NCBI RefSeq assembly: GCF_022836495.1
Contig: NZ_BQXM01000013.1
Span: forward strand, 1 to 64,000
DNA: 64,000 nucleotides
DNA from: Desulforhabdus sp. TSK
Lineage (GTDB): Bacteria > Desulfobacterota > Syntrophobacteria > Syntrophobacterales > Syntrophobacteraceae
Reading direction: 5' to 3'
Below are positions 34,549 through 42,521 of this stretch, one piece after another. The notes under the pieces are model-generated. The model saw only the letters and a program-made list of their open reading frames with translations. It had not been told where the DNA came from and did no database searches. Both the position numbers and the translations under genes were made by a program. Each line of letters opens with the position of its first letter. The stretch's first letter is position 1.

Positions 34549-35310
34549 CTAAATCCCTTCCTTCAGGCGGAGCGCCAGGTATTCGGGCAGCTGCGCCTTG
34601 AGAATCTTCTTTTGAGCCTTTTCAATGTCGTAGGGGACAGCTTTGAAATGAACGATGCGCCGCTCGGGGTCAAAAACGAGATAGTGAGCCCGATTGTCGT
34701 GCTGCCTGGGTTGTCCGACGCTTCCAGGATTGATGAGATACATGGCATCGCTTTCCAGGATCATGGAAGAATAGACGGAGGAAGCCGTCACCTTTCCCCG
34801 CTGGTCTCTGATCCACAGCTTCTGGATGTGTGTGTGCCCATAGAAGCAGACATCGACGGAGGCAAATTTTTTGAGCATGAGGTTGAAGGCCCGTTTGGCC
34901 TGGAAAACGTCCAGGATGTAGCTGTCGATGCTCTCGGGCGATCCATGGCAGAACATGCAGCGATCGTTGAGAATCTTTGTAAGGGGAAAATTCCCCAGGT
35001 ATTCCTTGTCAATGGGATTGAGCTGCTCTCGAACGTACCGGAGCGCTTCATGGGCCAGGACATTGAAGCCCCTGGACGAGGTGGGATCGACAATCCCGAG
35101 ATCGTGGTTGCCCATGACGGAAAGGACATGGCGTTGCCTGAGGATCTGCAGGCATTCCACGGGATTGGCGTTGTAACCCACGAGGTCTCCGAGGTGGATG
35201 ATGTCCTTGATGCCATCGGATTCCATGGCGTCCAGAACCGCCTCCAATGCTTCCAAGTTCCCGTGGATGTCGGAAAGGATCGCAACGGGATTTTGTAGAT
35301 CCTGGCTCAT
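34549..35310 (-). CDS. Calcineurin-like metallophosphoesterase (YfcE/MJ0936 type)
   Basis: A 253-residue phosphodiesterase with all five metal-binding blocks: 'ILSDIHGNLEAL' (D-x-H), 'IIHLGDLVGYNANP' (GD), 'VMGNHDLGI' (GNHD), 'FCHGSPES' and 'CFYGHTHIQKLWI' (GHTH). Such enzymes hydrolyse phosphodiesters, sometimes cyclic nucleotides, in the cytoplasm. The substrate cannot be read from the sequence. It lies between the helicase and GNAT genes on the same strand and may be co-transcribed with the helicase (gap about 70 bases). Confidence 0.88.
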   Translation of the reverse strand: MSQDLQNPVAILSDIHGNLEALEAVLDAMESDGIKDIIHLGDLVGYNANPVECLQILRQRHVLSVMGNHDLGIVDPTSSRGFNVLAHEALRYVREQLNPIDKEYLGNFPLTKILNDRCMFCHGSPESIDSYILDVFQAKRAFNLMLKKFASVDVCFYGHTHIQKLWIRDQRGKVTASSVYSSMILESDAMYLINPGSVGQPRQHDNRAHYLVFDPERRIVHFKAVPYDIEKAQKKILKAQLPEYLALRLKEGI

Positions 35311-35383
35311 GGTCTGTCGCTCATCGATGATGACTTTAAGGTTTAAAGTAATCCCTCATGCCGCTCGATCTTTCAAAACCCTT

Positions 35384-38110
35384 CTAATCCACCAGCACCG
35401 GTTCCTTCAAAATGAGGTCGATAGCCCGGCGCGCCGAGGCGGCGAGGCGGGGGTGCGTTTCCGAAAGCGCCTCGATCTGTCTCAGGTGCTCCGCCGTTCG
35501 CAGGATGACCATGGCCAGGTCCCCTTCGTCCATGCCGGAGATGGCCCTCACCTCGTCCCAGGTGTGTCCCATGGCCCAGTGATAGACGGTGATGAGGGCC
35601 CAGAAGGGCAGAGGGGGAATGGGGAACCCTTCGGCCTCCAGGTGCTCCCGCAGGGGCTGGAGGCTTTTCAGCATTCTGAAAAACGGGGCCGCCAGGTCGG
35701 GGTATTTCCACACCAGCGTGGAGAGCTGGATGTCTCCGGGCCGTTCCCGGTCCATGACGAAGGGGGCGAGGAGGCCCGCCAGCAGTTCGGGCTGATCGGG
35801 CGGAAAAACATTTTTTCGAATGCAGTCGGAAATGAGGAGGGGTTGATCGAGCCTCAGCTTGGAAGCCCACAGGCCGTCGTCGGTGAGGTGTCCGTCCGGG
35901 TCCACGTATTTCTCTTCCTGCAGGAGGCGCAGGTGCTGCAGGAAGGATTGCCAGAGCTGCTCCTGGATGGAGCTCAGTTGGGCCTGGCAGCTCAGGTATT
36001 TCTGAAGAGCGGACGAAAAGGGGTGCGACGTCCCTTTCTGACAGGGGCCGAAAAGGGTGCAGGTGTTGCACGGCAGCGCCGCTTTCAAATGGATCGCTCG
36101 GGTCATCTCCCGGTTGACGGCGTCCAGGGACGGAGACTGTTCCCCGGCAGACTGACGGTCCATGAGGCGGAAGGGCTCCCGGGCCAGGTCCTCGGCAAGG
36201 GCTTCCCATTCCTTGCGGGCCTTCAGGTGCGGAAGGTGCTCGAGCTTTTCCCCCAGGTGCCGGATACGGTGAAACCCCACCCGGTAGGTCCTGACCTGTC
36301 CCCGCCTCACGCGCAAAGGAGCGGCCATGCGTACGGCTTCCACGGTCTCTCGTTCCGCGTCGGGGTCGCCGACGGCGATGTAGGGGGTTCCCCGTCGGCT
36401 CAGAAAAATCCTGCCGGGAGCCAACAGGCCGGAAAGGGCATCCTGGGAAGCCTGGCGCCTCCAGAGCTTTCTGGACTTTTTGAGGCTCTCGTTGAGCACC
36501 GCGAACTGGGGACGGACTTCTTCCAGGCGTTCCAGGGATTGGCAGGCCATGTCCGGGATCCATTCCTCCAGCTGCTGCCTGGCCTTTTCAAAATCCCCGG
36601 TGACCTGGCTTTCCTGGCGGATGTTCTGATAGGTTGCCAGGGAGGACGCGAAAAGCGTTCGGATTTCCATGGGCTCATGGGAGAGCAGCAGGTTGAGGAC
36701 CATGGAATGGTTGACGCGGATCTGGCTGAGAATGGGGTCCGGCGGGGATTTGAGCAGGTCGTGCACGAGCTGCGGGTCCTGGAAGTAGCCGGGCACGACC
36801 AGGGCGAACCCGATTTCATCCATGCCTCTTCGACCCGCGCGCCCCGTCATCTGGAGCAGATCGGTGGCCGAAAGGGGAAGGAATTCCTTGCCGTTGAACC
36901 GGTCGCTCTGGAAAATCACCACGGTGCGTGCCGGAAAGTTGACGCCAGCCGCCACGGTGGACGTGGAAAAGATGGCCTCCAGCCGTCCTTCCTGCATGAG
37001 CTTTTCCAGGAGCAGCTTCCAGTGGGGGAGCTGCCCGCCGTGGTGGGCCCCCACGCGTGCATTCCTCAGGATGGACAGGTGCTGATGCTGCCGCAGGAAG
37101 GGATAGGTTTGCAGCAGCTCCTCCAGGCGCTGGTGGAAGGGATCGTCCTCCCTGGCTTTGCCCCGCGCAGCTCCAGGGACCGGGCGGCAGAGGGAAATGG
37201 ACTTTTCGCAGTCCGCCCGGGATTTGAGAAAAAAGATGGCCGGCAGCAGGTTGGCCCGCCGCAGGGCTTCCATCACCTTGGGAATGTTGGGAAAGTCACT
37301 TCGAGAAAAAGACCGCCTGTCCACGCTGTGGATTTTGGGAAGGATTCCCCGCCGGGTCCCCAGGGCCGTCAGCTCTCCCGAGGGGAAGAGAAAAATCGGG
37401 AAAAGGGGGACCGGCCTTTCAAAGGCGGAAACCCACCGGCAGGGTGCCCGCCGGAGCCATTCCAGCCAATCGCAGATCTGTCCGGCATTCTGGATCGTGG
37501 CTGAAAGGAGGAGGAGCCGAACGCGGGGGGGCAGGTAAATGAGGACTTCCTCCCACACGACGCCACGGTCCTTGTCCCCCAGGTAATGCGCTTCGTCCAG
37601 GACGACCAGGTCCACCTGGATATCTTCCCCCATGTGCATGGAATCATAGAGCTGATTGCGCAGGATTTCCGTCGTGCCCACGATGATGGGCGCCTGGGCG
37701 TTCTCCTTTCTGTCTCCCGTCAAAATTCCGACGTTTTCCGGGCCGAAGGTCGCTGTAAACTCTTCGTACTTGGCGTTGGAGAGGGCTTTCAGGGGGGATG
37801 CATACCAGCTTTTTCCTCCCCTTTGAAAGATCGTTTGGATGGCTTCTACGGCAATGTAGGTTTTCCCTGCCCCCGTGGGAGCGGTCACCAGGACATCGGA
37901 TGCTCCCAGAGCTTCCAGCGCCTCCAGTTGAAAGGGGTCCGGGACGAAGGGACGCGGCTCGGGTACTTTGATGCGGTCTAAAACCGGGCGCAGGTTTCGG
38001 TGGATTTGAAATTCAAAGGGAGGCTGCTCCTTCCTGGAAAGGGAAAGTGTCTCTTCCCGGCTCGAGTACCGATGTTTCCTGCTGTGCCTGTCACGTGGGA
38101 TAAATGCCAA
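35384..38110 (-). CDS. HelY/Ski2-like DEAH-type superfamily 2 helicase
   Basis: A 908-residue helicase. Walker A is 'APTGAGKT' (77-84), Walker B 'LDEAH' (171-175), motif VI 'MTGRAGRRG', with 'STSTVAAGVNFPARTVV' before it. Then comes the HelY-style middle part with a Cys cluster ('LPCNTCTLFGPC' plus a later Cys) and the C-terminal DSHCT-like domain ('LISDCIRKNVFPP', 'LAGLLAPFVM'). HelY/Ski2 proteins unwind RNA or structured nucleic acid in RNA decay or processing. The clustered cysteines could bind zinc. The ATG at 38110 gives the first residues before the conserved core. Confidence 0.85.
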   Translation of the reverse strand: MAFIPRDRHSRKHRYSSREETLSLSRKEQPPFEFQIHRNLRPVLDRIKVPEPRPFVPDPFQLEALEALGASDVLVTAPTGAGKTYIAVEAIQTIFQRGGKSWYASPLKALSNAKYEEFTATFGPENVGILTGDRKENAQAPIIVGTTEILRNQLYDSMHMGEDIQVDLVVLDEAHYLGDKDRGVVWEEVLIYLPPRVRLLLLSATIQNAGQICDWLEWLRRAPCRWVSAFERPVPLFPIFLFPSGELTALGTRRGILPKIHSVDRRSFSRSDFPNIPKVMEALRRANLLPAIFFLKSRADCEKSISLCRPVPGAARGKAREDDPFHQRLEELLQTYPFLRQHQHLSILRNARVGAHHGGQLPHWKLLLEKLMQEGRLEAIFSTSTVAAGVNFPARTVVIFQSDRFNGKEFLPLSATDLLQMTGRAGRRGMDEIGFALVVPGYFQDPQLVHDLLKSPPDPILSQIRVNHSMVLNLLLSHEPMEIRTLFASSLATYQNIRQESQVTGDFEKARQQLEEWIPDMACQSLERLEEVRPQFAVLNESLKKSRKLWRRQASQDALSGLLAPGRIFLSRRGTPYIAVGDPDAERETVEAVRMAAPLRVRRGQVRTYRVGFHRIRHLGEKLEHLPHLKARKEWEALAEDLAREPFRLMDRQSAGEQSPSLDAVNREMTRAIHLKAALPCNTCTLFGPCQKGTSHPFSSALQKYLSCQAQLSSIQEQLWQSFLQHLRLLQEEKYVDPDGHLTDDGLWASKLRLDQPLLISDCIRKNVFPPDQPELLAGLLAPFVMDRERPGDIQLSTLVWKYPDLAAPFFRMLKSLQPLREHLEAEGFPIPPLPFWALITVYHWAMGHTWDEVRAISGMDEGDLAMVILRTAEHLRQIEALSETHPRLAASARRAIDLILKEPVLVD

Positions 38111-38299
38111 AACGCTTCCTCTTCACATTCCTGCCGATGCTCCGCGGTCTGCGGAAACCGGTAAAGCGCACGGTTCCTCTTTCTGAAAAGAAGGGCTCAC
38201 CCCGGCGTCATGTCTTTTTTGGGTGGAACGAGAACCATTTGTGAAAGAATTTTACACTGGTTGGAAGAAAAAACCAACGTGGCACTGCAGCACCGGCAC

Positions 38300-38962
38300 T
38301 CAAACCTGGATCAGCTTCATCTTGATGGCGATGCGCGTCAGCTCGACCACGGAGGAGACTCCCAGTTTGCTCATGCAGTTGTATTTGTGAGATTCAACCG
38401 TTTTGGGGCTCACTCCCAGCTTGCCCGCTATCTCCTTCACCTGGTTTCCTTCGGCCAGAAGCTGCAGGACCTCCCGTTCACGTAGACTCAGTCGGTTGAA
38501 AATTTCACTCCCCTGGTTCCGGCCTTTATCCTGCCTCTGGGATTCAAAGTACCTCGACAAGACATGGGGCATCGATTTGGTGAAGTATTTTCTCCCTTTG
38601 CTGACTTCTCGGATTGCCTGCACCAGTTCCGACATGGGGTCTTCCTTCAGGACATAGCCCGATATACCGGATTGGAGCAGATCCACCAGGTACTCCGTAT
38701 CCGAATACATCGTGAAGATGACGACGTGGATGCCGCCATTGAACTGCTTGATCTGCCGGGTGGCGTCGATTCCGTTGAGGTCCGGCATGGAAATATCCAT
38801 GACGACGACATCCGGCTTCAATGCGCGCACCTTTTTGACCGCATCGCGGCCCTGGCGTGCTTCTCCAAGGATTTCAAATTCGGGGTAGTCTCCGAGAGTG
38901 TTCTTGATTCCCCTGCGGACCACCTGGTGATCGTCGGCTATGAAGACTCGAATTTTTTCCAT
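38300..38962 (-). CDS. NarL/FixJ-family response regulator
   Basis: A 220-residue regulator. The receiver domain has 'RVFIADDHQVVRRGIKNTL' and the phosphoacceptor Asp in 'VVVMDISMPDLNGID', with the Lys in 'YVLKED'. After a linker the LuxR-type HTH reads 'LSLREREVLQLLAEGNQVKE' and 'SPKTVESHKYNCMSKLG'. It is encoded 51 bases after the sensor kinase stop, so it is the likely phosphate acceptor. Targets are not identifiable but may include the aconitase/binding-protein operon upstream. Confidence 0.92.
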   Translation of the reverse strand: MEKIRVFIADDHQVVRRGIKNTLGDYPEFEILGEARQGRDAVKKVRALKPDVVVMDISMPDLNGIDATRQIKQFNGGIHVVIFTMYSDTEYLVDLLQSGISGYVLKEDPMSELVQAIREVSKGRKYFTKSMPHVLSRYFESQRQDKGRNQGSEIFNRLSLREREVLQLLAEGNQVKEIAGKLGVSPKTVESHKYNCMSKLGVSSVVELTRIAIKMKLIQV

Positions 38963-39013
38963 ACGCTACCTGCCGCGTTTCGCCAAACTCTGCTCAAGCC
39001 CTGCAGCCGGGCA

Positions 39014-41050
39014 TCACAAAGGAATCGCGGCAAGGAGGTGCGTTCCCTCTCCCGGCCGGGATTCCGCGGTGAACTCGCCCCCCACCTGAACGACCCTCTC
39101 CCGCATGATGAGGAGCCCCAGGGGCGCTCTTCCCTCATGAGGCCGGGAGGCCTGCTCCGGCACAAAACCAATGCCGTCGTCTTCCACGCTCAACTCCAAA
39201 AAAGGACCATTCTTCACGAGGTTGAGAAAAATGTTCCTGGCGTCGGAATGTTTCATGACGTTGCACAGGGCTTCCTGGGCCACTCGATAAAGGGCGGTCT
39301 TTTTTTCGGGAGCGATCTCTTTGGGGATGTCGTGCGTAAAGAAATGGAAAGTGATGTCCGTGGACTTTTCCATCTCCTGGACGAGGTTCTGGAGTGAAGG
39401 GACGAGCCCCAGGTTGTCCAGGAGGCTGGGGCGCAGGTTGTGTGCGATGTCCTTGGCTTCTCTGAGGAGTGTTACGGTCCTCTCCCGGGCTTGGCGGACT
39501 CTGTCCCGGATGGAGGGCGCAGCATCATCCAGGTGCATCCTGAGCCATTCCAGGTCCATCTTCAAGGTCGTCAGCACCTGGCCGAGACTGTCATGCAGTT
39601 CCATGGAAATCTTCCTGCGATCGGACTCCAGGAGCTCGATGAGCTTTTGGGAAATGAACTTCCGCTGATCCTGTTCCAGGAGGAGCTTTTTGTTGAGGAG
39701 CTTCAGAGCGCTTTCGGCCTGGCGGAGCTCCCTCTCAACCCGCCTCCTTTCGGCGATTTCATCCTCGAGATTTTTATTCTTTATGAACAACTGGCTGTTG
39801 GACCTTTCGAGATCTCCCACAACGGTTTGAATCCGGTCCGCCATGTAGTTGAAGTCCCGGATGAGCATGCCGATCTCATCCTTCCTCCCGGGGAGGATTC
39901 TGCAGGCAAGGTTTCCCCGCGCCATGTCCTTTGTAGCGGATGTGAGAGCGTTCAGAGGCGATACCAGCCGTTCGGCAAGCAGTCCCCCCACGAGGAGCGC
40001 GAAAAAAAGCAAGGGTATCGCCCAGAGCAGGGTCCCCACGACGGCCTTTTCATTTCCGCTCCTGACGACATTCACCAGTTTTTCCGCCGCGACGGTAGCG
40101 AGGGGAACGGGCACTACCGTGCCCAGCCTCCAGTCGATGCTCATGAGCGTTCGGTAGGCAAGGTATTTGGGCTGACCATGAATGGGAATCTCTTCCAGGA
40201 AATCCCTTCCCAGGATCATGCTGCGCAGGACTGCATCCAGGGCCGGATTGCCGGTGTCCTGGAGATCCACGATGCCTCGTTCCGTGATTTTTGCCCCTGC
40301 GGCAAGGTCCACCCGGGCATGGGGTGGAGCTGCAATCAATTTGGATTCCGCGTTCATGATGAAGCTGTAGCTTCCGGGGAAAGGTTTCTCCAGGTTGAAC
40401 TGAGCGATGAGCCGTGACAGGGAAATGGAAACCCCGAGGTACCCTTTGATGAAGCCGTCGTGGGGTACGGGAGTGACGGCATCCACCAGGAGATTCCGGA
40501 CAGGGCTCAGAGGATCCAGATGGACTTTGCTCCACCGGACATCTTCCACCCTGCTGGTTGCCCCAGGGGGAAAGCTGGGGAGAAACAGCTGCAGACTCAG
40601 GTTGAATTCTCTCAGATGCCGGGCATTGGAGATGGCGTTTTCCGGATAGCAGTAAAACCTGCCGGAAGGCAGAATGAAAAAAACTCTGTCCAGATTGCCG
40701 GTGCTCTGAAAGATCGTTGCCAGTAGTCCCTGGATCATCGCGTCGTTGAATCCGTGGTGCGCCAATTGCTCGGCCAGGAAGGCCGACCCATAGCAGGAGG
40801 CCAGCTTTGCCTGGTGCAATTGAAAATCCAGGGCCTCGGCCTGCATGCGGGTATATTTCTCGAGAAACTCCTCCGTCTGGGCTGCCAGGATACTCCTTCC
40901 TGCATCTCCTGTCTTGTCGCTGACGCGCTGAAAAAAGTAGCTGCTGGAAAAGGCGAAGCCCAGTGCCAGGATGAGCGTGGAGCCGGTGATGGTGAGAATG
41001 ATTTTGTGCCAGAGCAAAAACTTACGCTTGTTGAGCCACGTCAGCTTCAT
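39014..41050 (-). CDS. Membrane sensor histidine kinase (HisKA_3 type, HAMP)
   Basis: A 678-residue kinase. TM1 is 'IILTITGSTLILALGFAFSS' and TM2 'LLWAIPLLFFALLVGGLLA', bounding a periplasmic Cache-like sensing domain of about 330 residues. HAMP follows ('SPLNALTSATKDMARGN'), then a coiled-coil and the NarX-type HisKA_3 box 'ISMELHDSLGQVLTTL' and HATPase_c ('LYRVAQEALCNVMKHSDA', 'VEDDGIGF'). The ATG at 41050 is picked over 41299 because TM1 follows it. It lies between a solute-binding protein gene and a response regulator gene, indicating a three-part signalling unit. Confidence 0.9.
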   Translation of the reverse strand: MKLTWLNKRKFLLWHKIILTITGSTLILALGFAFSSSYFFQRVSDKTGDAGRSILAAQTEEFLEKYTRMQAEALDFQLHQAKLASCYGSAFLAEQLAHHGFNDAMIQGLLATIFQSTGNLDRVFFILPSGRFYCYPENAISNARHLREFNLSLQLFLPSFPPGATSRVEDVRWSKVHLDPLSPVRNLLVDAVTPVPHDGFIKGYLGVSISLSRLIAQFNLEKPFPGSYSFIMNAESKLIAAPPHARVDLAAGAKITERGIVDLQDTGNPALDAVLRSMILGRDFLEEIPIHGQPKYLAYRTLMSIDWRLGTVVPVPLATVAAEKLVNVVRSGNEKAVVGTLLWAIPLLFFALLVGGLLAERLVSPLNALTSATKDMARGNLACRILPGRKDEIGMLIRDFNYMADRIQTVVGDLERSNSQLFIKNKNLEDEIAERRRVERELRQAESALKLLNKKLLLEQDQRKFISQKLIELLESDRRKISMELHDSLGQVLTTLKMDLEWLRMHLDDAAPSIRDRVRQARERTVTLLREAKDIAHNLRPSLLDNLGLVPSLQNLVQEMEKSTDITFHFFTHDIPKEIAPEKKTALYRVAQEALCNVMKHSDARNIFLNLVKNGPFLELSVEDDGIGFVPEQASRPHEGRAPLGLLIMRERVVQVGGEFTAESRPGEGTHLLAAIPL

Positions 41051-41099
41051 GAGTGCACCACTTGTGCGCGAATGATTTCTCCGGTGCGGGAGTACCCTT

Positions 41100-42494
41100 T
41101 CATTTCCCGCGTTTCCCGAGGATTTCAAGCCAGCGTTCTTGAGTGGCACCGAGGGCCTGCTGAGGCGATTCCTGTCCTCCCACGGCCAGGAGAAGGTGGT
41201 CCGCCAATACTTCGAGCAGTTCCTGGGACTGCGGCAACCTGGGCCACGGGATGGATACGGCCAGGGCCGCCTGAGCCGCCGCGCTGACTTCCGGTGCAAA
41301 GCGCCTGTATGGCTCGCCCTGCAGCACGGACACCCGTGTGGGATCTATGGTGACATTGGCGAGGTTGAGCCGCAGGGCGATGTCCGGTCGTGAGGCGAAC
41401 AGCAGGAAGGCACGGGCGGCATCGGGATTGGGAGCCTTGCTCGAAAGGGCCAGGCTGAATCCGGAATTGAGCGGCGCTGCATGCCGTGCTCCGGGGCCGT
41501 TTCCCCGGGGGATGGGCACGACCCCCCAATCCCCCTGGATAAGGGACTGAGAGGGATCTTCAGCCTGGATGCCAATGTTCGTCCACTGTTCCACCATGGC
41601 GACCTTGCCCCCCAGAAATGCCTCACGGGACACATCGTAATCCGTTTCCATGGGACTCGGCAGGGCGTACGCCGCCTGCTCCACCAGCGCCGCCAGGGCT
41701 GCCGCCGCCTGGGGGCTGTTCAAGGCAGGACGGAAATCCGCATCCAGAAGCGCTCCGCCATAGGAGTACAACCGATTGAGGAAACTGGCCACACTGAGCG
41801 ACACAAAGGGATGCATCATGATGGCCGTGCCGTAGATCCCGTTGGCCTTTTCATTTTCCGTGATGGTGTGGGCGATTTCAAGATAGTCGTCCCATGTGTC
41901 GGGAGGGGAAAAGCCGTACTTGTCGAGGAGGGACTTGCGGAAAAAGAGGAGGTGTGTGTCCCCGTCGAACGGCAGTGCCCATCGCTTCCCTCCATATTCC
42001 GTGTACGCGTCGTAGAGGGCCGGGAGATAGTCCTCCGGCTGCAGGGCGGCCTTGTGCCTCTCGATGAGGCTCGTGACATCCGCCAGCATGTGCTGTTCGG
42101 TCAAGCGCCCGAGATGGTAGTAGCGAATGGTGACGACGTCCAACCGGGGTTGAGTGGAGGCCAGGTCCCTCTCGAAATAACCCAAGATATCGCTGGGCTG
42201 AGTCGTAATGCTCTGAACAACGGCGCCCGTCTCCTCGTAAAACCATTGCCCCAGGAGGCGAAAAGCACGGGCGTGGTTAGGGTGCGTGAGCGCGGTGACC
42301 TTTTGTCCCGCCAGAGGTTTCTCGCCGGCCCCTCCGGGAAGGAGAGGGGCTTTTTGCCGCGCATCGCCGTCAAAGGTCCACCACAGGGCCAGGAGGATGC
42401 CCGTCAGGGCCAGGACGGCCAGGGTGGCGATAAACGAACCGGGCATGCCGCCTTTGCCCCATGACCGGTCCATCTCTTGCCTTTTCTCCCCCAT
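41100..42494 (-). CDS. Membrane-anchored family 1 solute-binding protein
   Basis: A protein of about 464 residues with an uncleaved-looking N-terminal anchor ('FIATLAVLALTGILLALWW') and a sugar-type periplasmic binding domain: 'VTALTHPNHARAFRLLGQWF', 'LDVVTIRYYHLGRLTE', 'WALPFDGDTHLLFFRKSLL' and 'WDDYLEIAHTITENEK'. MalE-like proteins bind oligosaccharides or other polar ligands. There is no ABC permease or ATPase gene near, so it probably presents ligand to the adjacent kinase. The ATG at 42494 is chosen for the 'GGGAG' ribosome binding site; a TTG at 42518 is possible. The gap to the aconitase stop is only 27 bases. Confidence 0.85.
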   Translation of the reverse strand: MGEKRQEMDRSWGKGGMPGSFIATLAVLALTGILLALWWTFDGDARQKAPLLPGGAGEKPLAGQKVTALTHPNHARAFRLLGQWFYEETGAVVQSITTQPSDILGYFERDLASTQPRLDVVTIRYYHLGRLTEQHMLADVTSLIERHKAALQPEDYLPALYDAYTEYGGKRWALPFDGDTHLLFFRKSLLDKYGFSPPDTWDDYLEIAHTITENEKANGIYGTAIMMHPFVSLSVASFLNRLYSYGGALLDADFRPALNSPQAAAALAALVEQAAYALPSPMETDYDVSREAFLGGKVAMVEQWTNIGIQAEDPSQSLIQGDWGVVPIPRGNGPGARHAAPLNSGFSLALSSKAPNPDAARAFLLFASRPDIALRLNLANVTIDPTRVSVLQGEPYRRFAPEVSAAAQAALAVSIPWPRLPQSQELLEVLADHLLLAVGGQESPQQALGATQERWLEILGKRGK

Positions 42495-42521
42495 AGCCTG
42501 TTTCTCCCGCCTCGCCAACCG

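Noticed and set aside
35198-37504. 768-codon plus-strand frame opposite the helicase and phosphoesterase
   Set aside because: Antisense to two genes with clear motifs; no domain is seen.
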